Origin: Viscum album | Taxonomy: Eukaryota > Streptophyta > Magnoliopsida > Santalales > Viscaceae | Assembly: GCA_963277665.1 (NCBI GenBank) | Contig: OY728130.1 | Span: 1,369,382,393 to 1,369,446,392 of the forward strand | Direction of reading: 5' to 3' | Length of the DNA stretch: 64,000 nt | The notes under the pieces: generated by a model | Seen by the model: the letters and a program-made list of their open reading frames with translations, nothing else | Databases searched by the model: none | Told to the model about the DNA's origin: nothing | Position numbers and translations under genes: made by a program | Part shown: piece by piece, positions 24,480 to 35,879 of the stretch | Layout of the letters: every line of letters begins with the position of its first letter | Numbering within the stretch: position 1 is the stretch's first letter

Positions 24480-24736
24480 CGGTAAGGTATCAAAAGTGAG
24501 TTCTATCGGTGATGTCCAATGGTGGGGTCTTACAGTGAGGTCCAATCGGTGAGGTCCAATTGTGAGGTCCTATCAGTGAGGTCCAATGGTGAGGTTCCTA
24601 ATAGTGAGGTCCAACGATGAGGTCCTAATGGTGAGGTCCAATGGTGAGGTCGATCGGTGATGTCCAACAGTGAGGTCTATCAGTGAGGTCTAATGGGGAG
24701 GTCTATCGAGGCGGCCTATCATTGAGTTCCAATGGT
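24480..24736. repeat. 14-bp tandem repeat between pol and the envelope-like ORF
   Basis: About seventeen imperfect units resemble GGTGAGGTCCAATC (+ strand). They lie directly after the RNase H stop and before the envelope-like ATG. Length and 9 of 14 positions agree with the LTR unit GGTGACCTTGCATC. There is no coding sequence in it. Confidence 0.88.
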
Positions 24737-24743
24737 GAGATTT

Positions 24744-25178
24744 CTAAGCCTTAATAGTTATCATACCTAAATCATGTATAATGTAATTTGACTTCTGAGA
24801 ATTCAAAGGATTTGTGAATATATTCTCCAATTGGGGTTCAGTACGAATGAATTGAAGAGTGATATAACCACTTTGATAATGATCTCTCAAGAAGTGATGT
24901 CTCACATCAATGTGAATTGTTCTAGCATGTGATACTGGGTTTTTAGATATGTTTATAGCAATTTTATTATCACACATTATTGAATCATGTTTGAATTGAT
25001 ATCCATAGTCTAGTAAAGTGTGGTTCATCCACAGAATTGGATCACAACAACTCCCAGCAGCTATATATTCAACTTCAGCAATAGATAATGAAAAATAATT
25101 CTGTTTTTTAATACACCATGATATTAGTGGCTTGCCTAAAATGTGACATGTTCCATAGGTTCTCATTCTATCTAACAT
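24744..25178 (-). pseudogene. Copia RNase H
   Basis: This is a 144-codon open segment at the C-terminus of pol, with no internal stop. It carries GTCHILGKPLISW, KKQNYFSLSIAEVEYIAAGS, where the catalytic Glu lies, CDNKIAINISKNPVSHARTI with the catalytic Asp, and DVRHHFLRDHYQ. These are standard Ty1/copia RNase H blocks. It follows RT directly and ends just before the tandem repeat. Confidence 0.95.
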
Positions 25179-25229
25179 GCAACCAGAAAAATCAGAATTC
25201 GAATAAATTATTAAATCAAATGAATGTCC

Positions 25230-26260
25230 TCATGGATAAAATAGTCCAAAGATTGTAGTATAGTTGAAATATTTAAATAACCTTTGAAGAACAGTTAAGT
25301 GTGACTCTTTAGGATTTGGTTTAAAATGATTATACAAGCATACACTGAACATAATATAAGGTTTGATAGCAGTAAGATATAACATACTTCCAATCATACA
25401 TCTGTAATTGGTTTGATCCACTGGTTTACTAGTTTCATCATCATCCAATATACAAGTGGTACTCATAGTTGTATCACTACCGTTATTGCAGTCTAAACCA
25501 AAACATTTCTAAATATACTTGGTATATTTACTCTGATTTAAAAAAATAATTTTTTTATTTTGAAAAATTTGAAATCCAAGTAAAAATTTAAGTTCCCCTA
25601 CTAAACTCATATCAAATTCATCTTGCACCATTTTTGAAAAATTAGTGCATCAATAATTTTTAGAGGATCCAAAAATAATGTCATATACATAAATATGTAC
25701 TATTAAAAAGATCTTCTAAAATCCATTTAATAAAAAGAGCATGATCCTCTATTCCTTTAGTAAAAACTGTTGAAATAAATAATGAACTATGTCTATCATA
25801 CCATGCTGTTGGAGCTTGTTTTAGACCATATAACACTTTAGAAGGTTTGAAGGCATGATTTGAAAAAATAAGGATTGGTAAAACCAAGGGGTTGTTCAAC
25901 AAATACATCCTAAACTATATACCCATTTAAAATTGAACTTTTGACAACCATTTGAAATTTTTTTAAATTCATATGAGCTCTTTAAGCCTGTAGTATCCTA
26001 AGGGATTCTAGTCTAGATACAGGTGAAAATGTTTCCTCATAGTCTATTCCTTCATCATTACTATATCCTTGTGAAAGTAGTCTAGCCTTGATTCTTAACA
26101 ATGTTTCCAGATTCATCAACTTTATTTCTAAACACCCATTTAGTGCCTATAGTCAACTTGTCTTTATGTCTTTCAACTAATTTCGAAACGTTTTTTATTT
26201 CAAACTAATTTAATTATTCTTTCATCGCTATCACCTAGAATTCATTAATGATTTAATCAT
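25230..26260 (-). pseudogene. Copia reverse transcriptase (interrupted)
   Basis: RT of Ty1/copia type. From N- to C-terminus it shows IGTKWVFRNKVDESG near 26150, VLYGLKQAPTAWYDR near 25810, DIIFGSSKN near 25680 in place of the usual YVDDIIFGST, and MIGSMLYLTAIKP followed by NPKESHLT near 25400-25290. The active-site stretch is broken by frame changes around 25670-25690, and more stops occur upstream. Confidence 0.92.
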
Positions 26261-26559
26261 CAATATTTTTTGGTTTAATATTTGAATGAAAGGATTGATG
26301 TTCAACCTTATTTCTCAGAGAAGCTCAAGTTTGTGTTCTTATATTTAAATCACCTACTAAAGCATCTAAAGGATGATTTTTGAGAGTCCTAATACCTCTA
26401 GAAAGAGTTGAACTAGACTCCTCATGATTGTCTGTAGGTTTAGATTCACCATGCATAGATTTTGGAAAATTTCCAAAACTGGTTGTTTTCACTATGGCCT
26501 CACTATCTTTATCATTAAGGTATAGAATTGATATATCATCCTCAAGATATTCAACAGAG

Positions 26560-27450
26560 GTTTTGGGTTCATGTGTATCATTCTCATAAAATTTTACATG
26601 AACTAATTCTTAGACACATTTTGTTCTCTAATGAAATATTCTATAATCCTTACTAGTGATAGTGTAACCTAGGAAAATTCCTTCATCACTTTTGGAAGAA
26701 AACATTTCAAGATTGTCTTTAGTGTTATGGATGAAGACTTTGAAACCAAAAACTCTAATTTAATTATCATTAGGCTTCCTATTATTCTAGAACTTATAAG
26801 GGGTTTTCTTAAAAACATGTCTAATTAAGACTCTATTAATAATTTAACAAGCTATATTAATAACCTCAACCAAAAAATAGATAGGTAGATTATACTCATT
26901 AAGTATAGTCTAGGAAATCTTTTGAAGTTTCCTATTTATTCTTTCTATGACTCCATTTTGTTGAGGTGTTTTAAGAGTAGAGAAATTGCGAGTATAGGAA
27001 TTTTTTGAGAAAAAAGATTCAAATTCCATATTTTCAAACTCATTACCATGATCACTTCTCAATGAATTAATTCTAAGTCCACTTTGATTTTATATAGACA
27101 TGGAATATTTAATAAAGTAAGAGAATTCTTCAATTTTGTGATCTAGAATGTATACCCATCTATATCTAGAAAATTCATCTACAAGATCAAAAACATAGTG
27201 CTTCTAGTTTAAAATCGAAACTCTAAATGGTCCAAAAAAATCCATGTGAACCAACTCAAGTGGTTGAGAAGTAGAAACTTATATATTTGGTTTGAAAGAA
27301 AATTTCTGTTGATTTCCATTTTGAAAAGGATTACAAACTTTGTTAAGTGGGAATTTCAATTTAGGTAAGTCTCTAACTATGCCTTTCCTAGTAAGTTTAC
27401 TAAGTTAGTTTTCATTGTTGTGTCCTAATCTTCTCTGCCATAACTAGGAT
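26560..27450 (-). pseudogene. Copia integrase (interrupted)
   Basis: Integrase core of the Ty1/copia type precedes RT on the sense strand. Visible motifs include LELVHMDFFGPF, which carries the first catalytic Asp, RSDHGNEFEN with the second, and KTPQQNGVIERINR with the Glu. The 3' part shows SDEGIFLGY, common in copia integrases. Several stops and frameshifts interrupt the frame. The order of integrase before RT separates this element from the gypsy elements in the window. Confidence 0.92.
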
Positions 27451-27639
27451 TCTTTATGAAAAACATTTAATCATGAACAATTTTTCTTATCTAATAAATT
27501 TAAATCAATAAAATATACATTTTAATTTCTAAGAGCAGTGAATATGAAATCATTTTTAGAATTAAAAACATTGGATGGATCATATTTAAATTTAACATTG
27601 AATCCATCATCACAAAATTGAGCGATACATAATAAATTT

Positions 27640-27840
27640 TAATTTAACCCATCAAAAAAAGTACTTCTAAAATTATTATAGGATTAGGGTTACCAATTTT
27701 GCCTAAGCTGAAGATATTCCCTTTTGCATTATCATCGAATGTGAAATATCCACTATCAACATTAATTAGGCTCTTGATGAATGAGTAGTCTCTTGTCATG
27801 TGTCTTGAACATCAACTTCCCATGTACCATATAGTATTAC
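27640..27840 (-). pseudogene. Copia protease remnant
   Basis: A protease trace precedes integrase. The sense translation contains WYMGS, a stop, then CSRHMTRDYSF near 27830-27780. The usual copia pattern is WYxDSGCSRHMTG. The catalytic Asp is replaced by Gly, and the Gly codon of the DSG motif is a stop, so the enzyme is dead. A following block (SLINVDSGYFTFDDNAKG) supports the family call. Confidence 0.85.
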
Positions 27841-28368
27841 AAGAGCTCTTTAAACATTTTTCCTGTAAAATAGATTATGTTTATGGTAACTTTGGTACCT
27901 AGATTTTCTTGGGTCTTGAAAGGTTTGCATGTAAAACTTGGGTAACCCATACTAGTATCATAGGTTTATTATAATCAACGTATATGTTTGGAGACATGAA
28001 CATTTTGTTAGGTCCTTTAGAGAATTGTTTTTCAAAATATGGTCCAGAACAAGAGCTAGACTAAACTTCCCAGATTTTGGAACAAATTTAGTTTTAATAA
28101 TCCTTCTCTTTCCTGGTTGAAATCCTATTCCAGTTGTTTATTTTGGAGAAAGTTATTTTCCTAGAAACTAAGTCATGGTAACTCTTCCTGCATTAAACTT
28201 CTCAAGATCTATTTTTAATTACTCATTGGATAATTTATGTTCAATTTTTTCTTTTAACAGTTGAGAAAATATTTCTTTCTCAATATCCAGATCAGACTTA
28301 TAATTGGCATTTAAATCATGTTGTCTTTTCAATAATTTATATTTATCCTTGAGTTCATTAAATGTGTC

Positions 28369-29564
28369 TTATACCATTACATAGTTTTCAAATAGTTCAT
28401 CCTTATTCATATTCTCGTCATTATTTGAATAGTAAGAATTATGTGAAGGATAATTGGGTGTTACCTCAGATGTTTCTGTCATGAAACACAGGTTTGCATG
28501 TTTGTTCTTTTCCATATCAGAAGTGTCAGATCCACTTGATCTATCTTCAGAGGAACTCCAAGTATCTATCATATCCTTTTTATATCTCTTTCCCTTGTCT
28601 CCATACTTATTCTTAAATTTCAGATTGGGGCAATCAGCTTTCACATGACCTTTTCATTTACACACATAACAGACTATCTCATTTGTGTTATCATTGCATT
28701 TTTATCCCTTTTCTGCTATCCATTATTATCATAACTTCCTTTATAGTTTTAATTTCTAAATAAATTCTTCTTGCGTTATAACATCTTGAATCTTGTTTTA
28801 AGATGATCCATCTCATCATCACTGTCAGAATATGTGTCTTCACTGGTGGATGTGTCTATAAGAGCTTGAGCTTTTTATTTATCATTATTCTTTGAGGTAG
28901 TAGTCTTGAATGCTACAGATTTATTTCATGGTTCTTCATATACTTCTTTATTTACCTTATGCTCTTATTCATACATCATAAGCTTTCCAATTAGTTCCTT
29001 CACTGATAGATTCCATATTTCACAGGATTATTGGATAGAAATAGAAGTTCCTCTCTATCTGTCAGGTAGGCATCGAAGAAATCTAATAATATAATCCTTG
29101 ATGTTCACTGGTTTCCCAAGAAGACTCATTTTATTCACTATTTCATAGAACCTGAGAAAAATTTCAGAGATTGATTCACCATGCATCATTTTTAAAGTAT
29201 CATATTTAATCGTATAGGTATTTAATCTCATTTCTTAAACATTGGTTGTTCCCTCATGAGAAATAGCTAAAGTATCCCAAATTTCATATGTTGTTTTACA
29301 AGTAGATATTCTATTGAATTCTTCATCACATAGAGAATAGTACAATGCATTTATTACATTGTAATTATTATTATATGTATCTTTAGTCAACTGAGACCAT
29401 GTTTCACTAGCAGTAGTAGGAAATACATGTTCTTCAATTGGTTCCCAGATTTTAGGTCACATGCTCTCTAGATACATTGTCATTTTTAGTTTCCACTGAG
29501 CATATTTATTACCATTAAAGAAAGGTGGCTTCTTAGTAGCATCACCCTTAACTCTATTATCCAT
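28369..29564 (-). pseudogene. Copia gag (interrupted)
   Basis: Gag begins at the ATG at 29564, about 140 bp after the PBS. The N-terminus has the copia Gag pattern PPFFNGNKYAQWKLKM, then IWEPIEE and ETWSQL. A nucleocapsid zinc knuckle lies near 28660-28620 (CVN...HVKADCP-type, with a stop in it), followed by an acidic, Ser-rich tail from 28644 (WSSSEDRSSGSDTSDM). That tail is open for 91 codons to 28369. Stops and a frameshift separate the parts. Confidence 0.9.
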
Positions 29565-29703
29565 AGTTAATTAGAATTCTAAAAAACAAAAAATTTAGAT
29601 ATGACAGAAATTTTAAGATCATTATGATAAAACTAAAATCCTAGTTAAATAATTTGGCAACTTTCACAACAATTCATGTAGTAGTAAGAAAACTAAAATA
29701 AAT

Positions 29704-29715
29704 CCTCAGATACCA
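29704..29715 (-). other. Copia primer binding site (initiator Met-tRNA type)
   Basis: On the - strand TGGTATCTGAGG begins 2 bp after the 5' LTR end (LTR ends CCAACA). It fixes the orientation and the LTR boundary at 29718. Confidence 0.9.
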
Positions 29716-29717
29716 AA

Positions 29718-31448
29718 TGTTGGTCAGAGAGGAATCTCAAGAGGGGGGGGGGTGAATTGAGTTCCAACTTAAAATTCCTACTAAAAACATAATATTAATG
29801 ATCCACCGAATTTTGAAATGGTCCAGTTAATTATAGAAGTATAGATATAGATATCTAAGTGGTCAACATATTTCTCAAAGGGTTATTAGTCCTCAAATTA
29901 ATTAGTGTAAAACACATCTCAAACTTTTGAAACAAGTTTAATGAATTAAACACATACACACACTATCCAAAACTAAATATCAATGTGAATGCAAAATAGT
30001 TTTATGTTTTAGTAATTATAAGCATCAGAAAATAGATAAAACAGAGTAACACAAAATAAAGTGCACAGTAAAGTTAAACAAGAGGTTCAGTCTCAAGACG
30101 AGACTTAATCCTCTCCACGTTGTGACCACCTACCACCAATCAGTTTATATTAACAAAAACTTGATACACAACCTGTATCGGGCTTTACAACAGTTTTGAA
30201 AAACTTTATGGGGTTCTCACCCTCTACCATAGTTCTTCTTGGGAAAAAACAGACAATAAAGACCACACACGGTCTCTTCCACAGTTATACGTGGAAAACA
30301 AGATGTTAGAGAAGTTTTATATGAGGATATTCAGTATCCTCCAGTTCAGGCATAGGAGATAGTGTTTGTAATAGAGAAAACAAAAACATCTTAGAATATT
30401 AATATGAAGTAACATAATAAATCTAAGATTATAAGCTTGAGTTTAGAAATATATATGTGTTTGCTGTTCAGATCTTGACTCCTTGGAGGGAAGAATTTTC
30501 ATTTTGAGTATTTCTATGGAAGTTGTCCGCAAAACTGAGTGTCTCAACTCTAGGTTCTAGCTTTCAGAAATTGAGTGTTCTTCTTGTTTTTTTGATTGAG
30601 GGTTGATGAGCCAGAAAAGGCAGAAGTGATTTTGTCTCAAACGATCTTCATGATTCTTGTGTGATCATAGTGTAAGTCTAGTATGGTTCTTCTTTAATCT
30701 AGAAAGTAAGCTCTTTCATACGCTACTTCTCTATTACTGCTCTTCACTTTCTTTGCTTTTGGACTTGCACTTCTCATACAACCTAATTTTCTTCCTTGGT
30801 CTTCTATTTTATATATTTGAGGTTCAAAAATAGGAATAAGTACATTGGGTGTGATCTTTCTCGTACCTCATACTATCCCCAGATACAGTCTCTTGATATG
30901 TCTATAATCAGCATTAATTAAAGTTAGAAGCAATAAATTTATCAAATATGACTATTATAATAATCTTAAGAATTTGAAAATGTATGAAGTAGAAGATTAT
31001 GGTAGACTGATAATGGTATCCTTCACAATGGTAGGATTTAACAGCAGGTGCACACCAGCAACCTTGATCTATGACCTTCCATCAGTAACCTACAACGGTA
31101 GCCCTCAATGGTAACCTTCATCGGTGGCCTTCAGTAGTGGATTTATAATGGTGACCACGCATCAGTGACATTGCATCGGTGACCTTGAAACGATGACCTT
31201 GGATTAGGGACCATGCATCGGTGACCTTGCATCGGTGACCTTGCATCAGTGACCTTTCCATAGGTGACCTTGCACTTAGAGAAATTCTGCACTGTGAGCT
31301 TAAACAAGAGAGTAGTGAGATTAAAAATACATAGCTATTACTCTAATATAAACCTGATTTTCCCATAATTGATTATCCTATAAGAGATAAAATATTCTTT
31401 ATATAAATGAAACATGATTAGGGATTATCAAAAAAGGTGATTCCAACA
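29718..31448 (-). repeat. Copia 5' LTR (intact, 1731 bp)
   Basis: In + orientation it runs from TGTTGGTCAG to TTCCAACA. It matches the split LTR 9526-9933 plus 19703-21043. It contains the uninterrupted site of Gypsy I near 30125 and the tandem repeat array at 31060-31275. A run of ten or more G at about 29742-29752 corresponds to five G in the other copy. Confidence 0.94.
31060..31275. repeat. 14-bp tandem repeat in the copia 5' LTR
   Basis: Imperfect units resemble GGTGACCTTGCATC, matching the array at 20628-20867. Most regular near 31201-31260. Confidence 0.9.
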
Positions 31449-32300
31449 ATACTGTTGCAGATGCAGATATATTTAAATCTAAATAACTTATCGCTATAAT
31501 GGGACACCATACAAAGGTTATGAGCAATAACCTTACATGTATTGAGTATCCTTTTTATCCATAGCATGGTTTTATAGTGTTCAATTTCGTCATGAATCAA
31601 TAACCTCCAGTATTCAATAAAACTAAAAATATATTTATAGCTGAGAAATAGAAAAGTTCATTAGAAATGATATATATTTCTTTTGGGAGTAATAAAAGGG
31701 AGATGGTTTTAATGAAAATTTGTCACCTCTCTTGACATACAGATCAATGATGGTCATTTATTCATAACACTAAAGAGGATAAGAAAATAGAAAACATAGA
31801 ATTAAATTATTTTAATGATATATTCTGGGAAAAATATTTTTCTCTCAAACAAAAGGTATATACATGGAGACAATAAAGGAGTTTGGGAAAAATGGAGGAT
31901 AAAAATATTGGTATGTATGAATCTAACTTTACAAGAATATCAAGTTGTCCCATGGGAAGTATATGTAATATAAATATAAAAATTTACCATTTATTTGATG
32001 GGATTGACTGAATTCATTGAAGGGTACTATTGTCCCAAAAATATCATCACATGATGAAATAGTATCATGTGCTATCATGATAGAGAAAGAATTATCCATG
32101 TATTATGGATTCAAAGGGATGAAATATAAGAATATTATTGATAAGTAATCATGAAGTGGATATAAACAAAAGGGGAATAATGAAATGGTGTAATTTACAA
32201 CTTGAAAGAAATGTGGAATGAAACATCATGGAACCAACTTATTTTGAATGGGAGTTTACTGTAGGCGCATAGAAAAAGACAACCAAGACCATGATTATAA
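31449..32300 (+). pseudogene. Gypsy III gag (heavily decayed)
   Basis: The sense translation keeps scattered gypsy Gag motifs. NYFNDIFWEKYFSLKQK lies near 31810-31855, corresponding to the usual EEFKEAFxEKYFP. MYESNFTRIS lies near 31915-31945, and SHDEIVSCAIMIEKELS near 32045-32095. A zinc-knuckle-like KCGMKHHG is at about 32208-32235. Stops are frequent. The start of gag lies on the other side of the copia insertion in 9240-9525, so copia inserted near the gag N-terminus. Confidence 0.7.
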
Positions 32301-32439
32301 TGGAACAAAAGAAGTTTTCAATTTTTAATTATTTAATTTAAGGATATGGGGCACTATAAAAATTATTATAATAGTCATCAAAGGAATTATCCCTAAAAAT
32401 GGACATGGTAGGTAGGACAAGCTATGCAATCACAATAGT

Positions 32440-32800
32440 TGAGGATGAAGTTCATAATGGTGTGGTGGTTGGAAATATAATCATATCCTAAAATTTATCT
32501 AACAATTCATTTGATTATAGATCATATCATTCATTTATATCTTCCTAGTATTACAAAACAATTAAACTCATATAATTCAAATAAAGATGGGTGTTGTTGT
32601 TCAAAAATCCTAGTGGAAACCTTACAACTGTAATGATGCTTGCTAGAGATTCTATTTTGACAAATAAAAGTGAATTATTTTATGATTTTATTATCATACA
32701 TGTGGTTTAATTTTATATAATTCAAGTAATGGACTATATTTCAAAATACAATGAAATAATTTATATTAACTAGAATGAAATTATGATTTTGTTTGATGAG
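32440..32800 (+). pseudogene. Gypsy III protease (decayed)
   Basis: The sense translation shows a SYHSFISS block near 32525-32545, where gypsy proteases have DSGASHSFIS, and VMDYISKYNEIIY near 32735-32765, matching the usual GMDWLSKYNATID. The catalytic Asp is not readable. It precedes RT as expected. Confidence 0.65.
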
Positions 32801-32934
32801 GTGTAACTACTTATCCTTATAGGGAGAATTCAAATATGAGTCATGTTTAGACAACCTACAAAACCTCTTATAAATTAGATTCATAGATAAGAAGAATAGA
32901 CACACCCTAATGATGAAAAAAGTAATATTCAAAT

Positions 32935-33660
32935 ATATGATGTACCAGATATATTTAAATACGTTGATTTATTTCCCAAGGAATTACCTGGATATCCACT
33001 AGGGTAGGATGTTTAGATTTCTATTGATTTAAGCCTAGGTGAAAGACCTATATCCAAGAATCCAAATATACTATGCACTATGGATAAAGTTGATTTGAAG
33101 AAACAACTATATTATTTTAGTTTTAATGGATTAATAGACCTTAGTGTTTCACCTTAAGTAGAACCTATTCTTTTCTTTAAGATGAAAGGTGGATATATAA
33201 GGGTGTACATTGATTAAATGGGAATTAATGTTTTTTTGATAATGAACATGTATCACTGACCTGTCATTGGTGACTTATTATAAAATCTTAATGGAGCATA
33301 AAATGTTTCACAAAATAATCTTTTTCTATGGATATCATCAATTTTCAGTAAGGAATGAATTTATTCAAAAGAAAAAAAGTTTCAATCAAAGTTTGAAATT
33401 ATGAGTTTACATTAATTCCATTAGGATTGACTAATTCACCCTCTAGTTATATATATATATATTTATTAAATTATTCAAAGAATATGTTGATAATTTCATT
33501 TTTTTTATTTAATTATTATATATTTTTATATTCAAGGAACAATTATGATTATGATAACCACATTTATATCATTCTAGAGACTCTTAGAAAAATAGAGTTA
33601 TATGGGAAATTTAGAAATTGGGAATTCTACCCTCAGAAGATTATTTTTTAGTCTACATTA
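32935..33660 (+). pseudogene. Gypsy III reverse transcriptase (decayed)
   Basis: Motifs in order are YVDLFPKELPGYPLG near 32960-33005, ISIDLSLGERPISKNP near 33015-33065, KMKGGYIRVYID near 33180-33215, IPLGLTNSPSSY near 33415-33450 and ILETLRKIELYGKFRNWEF near 33565-33625. These match gypsy RT blocks, including the stretch before and after the active site, but the YVDD motif itself is lost. The open frames at 33427-33651 and 33618-33854 are parts or shadows of this remnant. Confidence 0.8.
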
Positions 33661-33849
33661 TCTCTATGTACAAAATATATGTTGATCCTACAAATCTAAT
33701 GTCTAACCATGAATCACCTATACCAAAAAACATAACTGAAAAACATAGTTTCATTTTTTGGAAGAATACTATCAAAACAATGTTTAATTTTTTTCCTGAT
33801 TATATAATCCATTTACTAGTCTTATTCATGAAACTGTTAATATTATTTT

Positions 33850-34300
33850 TATAAATCAATGTGAATATTTTTTTAATAATTTAATAGGAGATTGGTGAAT
33901 GATCATATTTTGAACCTTACATTAATAAATGGTGGATTGGTGATTTATATAGATTCATCAAGGAAGGGAATTGGTTGAGTCGTTATTCATAATGATAGAG
34001 ATACGACCTACACATCAAGGAAATAAAAAATACTGAACATAAATATCCAAATAATTATATTGAGTTAGAATCCTTTATCATTTCTCTAAAAATACAGATA
34101 AAAAATCTCTATGTTGATATCTGTGAGATATATATAGATCATAAAGGTTTCAAATAAATCTTATCACAAAAATAAATCAACATGAGTAAAAGAGGATGAC
34201 TAGAGATACTCATGAATTATGATTCCCCAATACACTACCTCCTAGGGAAGGAAAATAATGTAGTAGATGCATTGTATATGATGGATCATTGAGTTTTGGA
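33850..34300 (+). pseudogene. Gypsy III RNase H (decayed)
   Basis: YIDSSRKGIG followed by VVIHNDRD near 33945-34005 corresponds to the first catalytic Asp block of gypsy RNase H. The end of the domain is marked by IHYLLGKENNVVDAL near 34230-34280, matching the usual YHPGKxNxVADALSR. Stops lie between. Confidence 0.75.
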
Positions 34301-34639
34301 AAAAAAATTGAAATGGATTTTGTGTTCATAGATCTAGTAGATATCAAAATGGTAATTGTTAAGGAAGGGGAAACATCATCCATTTTTTCAAATGATTTTC
34401 AAAACATCAAAATTAAAAATGATAAAAAGTTATCAATTTAATGATTGGAATTTTCAAAAGAAATTTAATGTCCTAAGTTAAGAGAATTTGGAAGACTTCA
34501 TATATGAAGATGGACTTATTAAATTTGGAATGGCTATTTTTATTACCACTTAATTCAAATTAATGGGAAATTATTTTATGATGCTCATAGCTCAAATTAA
34601 ACAATACACACTATTATCCCCATGACATTTTAGAATTTG

Positions 34640-35560
34640 AAGGAAAATATTGTATAGGATAATATGAAGTGTAAAATTTCTAACTGTGTGTCAAGATATT
34701 TAGTTTTTCTTTATCTGAAGGCTACGATAAAAAATCCTAAAGGTTTCATGAAACCCATACCAATTACAATAAGGAAATTAGATTACTTTACAACGGATTT
34801 TATCACATTATTTATTAATAATCCAAGAATGAATTGTGTGATTTTTGTGATTTTTGTTTGACTTACCAAATCACAACATTTTCTCACTATCGTGAAATAT
34901 TTTTCACTGGAGTACCCTGAATGACTCTATTTTAATGAAGTTGTAAGACTTAATTGTGCACCACATTCAACTGCATATGATTATGATCTATGATTTACAT
35001 TGAAATTATTGAAAAGACATATAATGACTCTTAATATTGATCTTAATTTAGGAACTAATTATCACCCTCAAACTGATGGGTAGTCTGAAAGGACTATCCA
35101 TATTTTAGAAGACATATTAAGGTCATACTCACTAGACATTCTAGGTATATAGGTTCATTATTTTCCATATTTGAAATTTTCCTATAAAAATATATTCCAT
35201 TCATATAGTCAATTAGAATTGTATGAAGAATAATATGGAAAGATATGTCATACACCAACTTGTTAGGATGAATATGGTGAAATTAATCTTATAGGACAAG
35301 AACTTGTGGTGGAAATAATGTAAATGATAAATACAATTGAAACCCAAATCAAATAATCTCAAAGTAGATAAGATGGATATGCTAATAATCATTGTAATGA
35401 TTTAAAATATCAATTGAAAAATCATGTTTTCTGGATTGTGACTTTCTATAAGGGTAAAAATAGATTTAGTATGAAAGGAATCTTCATCCCATGTGTATTA
35501 GAAAATTTTAAATTCATGAAAGAATTGGTGTTGTGAATTACCATTTAGAAATTCCACTTA
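34640..35560 (+). pseudogene. Gypsy III integrase (decayed)
   Basis: The core includes RKLDYFTTDFITLF near 34770-34810 (first catalytic Asp region) and NYHPQTDG, a stop, SERTIHILEDILR near 35058-35110, the well-known block with the catalytic Glu. The C-terminal part follows with LIGQELVVE, NDLKYQLKNHVFW and RFSMKGIFIP near 35290-35490, which match the Tekay/Del integrase C-terminus. Many stops are present. Confidence 0.85.
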
Positions 35561-35639
35561 AGCTTTCTAATAAAAATAATAAGTTATATATATTTATATA
35601 AAGGAATTAAATGATAAACTCGATGCATTTTTTAAATTA

Positions 35640-35835
35640 TGAAGAAATATATTTGAAATATACTTTATCTTAATGAGAAGAGACAAACTAAATTATGGAT
35701 AATAGATAATATGTTTTGAGAAATAAAATGAATCAAATGGTAAATTTTCTTTACAAAATTTATAAGGATGAAGAATCGATGTGTAAACATGTGGAAATTA
35801 TGATGAAAAAGTACCCAAATATATTTATGATGTAA
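35640..35835 (+). pseudogene. Gypsy III chromodomain (decayed)
   Basis: After integrase, the translation shows a weak chromodomain: VLRNKMNQMVNFLY near 35710-35755 where LRNKxIxLVKVLW is expected, and KKYPNIF near 35800-35825 where KYPxLF ends the domain. Identification is by motif order and spacing, with many substitutions. Confidence 0.6.
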
Positions 35836-35879
35836 AACTATAAAATTTTTTAGGATAAAATATTATAAGGATGATATAA

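Larger units (their letters stand above)
9526..31448 (-). mobile_element. Sirevirus-like Ty1/copia element with envelope-like ORF
   Basis: This is a Ty1/copia retrotransposon read on the - strand: 5' LTR 29718-31448, PBS 29704-29715, gag 29564-28369, protease near 27800, integrase 27450-26560, RT 26260-25230, RNase H 25178-24744, a tandem repeat, an envelope-like frame 24262-21884, PPT-like tracts 21044-21310, and the 3' LTR 21043-9526 interrupted by Gypsy I. Without Gypsy I the element is about 12.2 kb. Protease, integrase, RT and RNase H in this order define Ty1/copia. Large size, an extra frame after pol and several PPT-like tracts are features reported for Sireviruses. The TSD is decayed (ATTTT left, ATACT right). 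It is inserted in the gag of Gypsy III in the opposite orientation. All frames carry stops, so it is defective. Confidence 0.92.
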
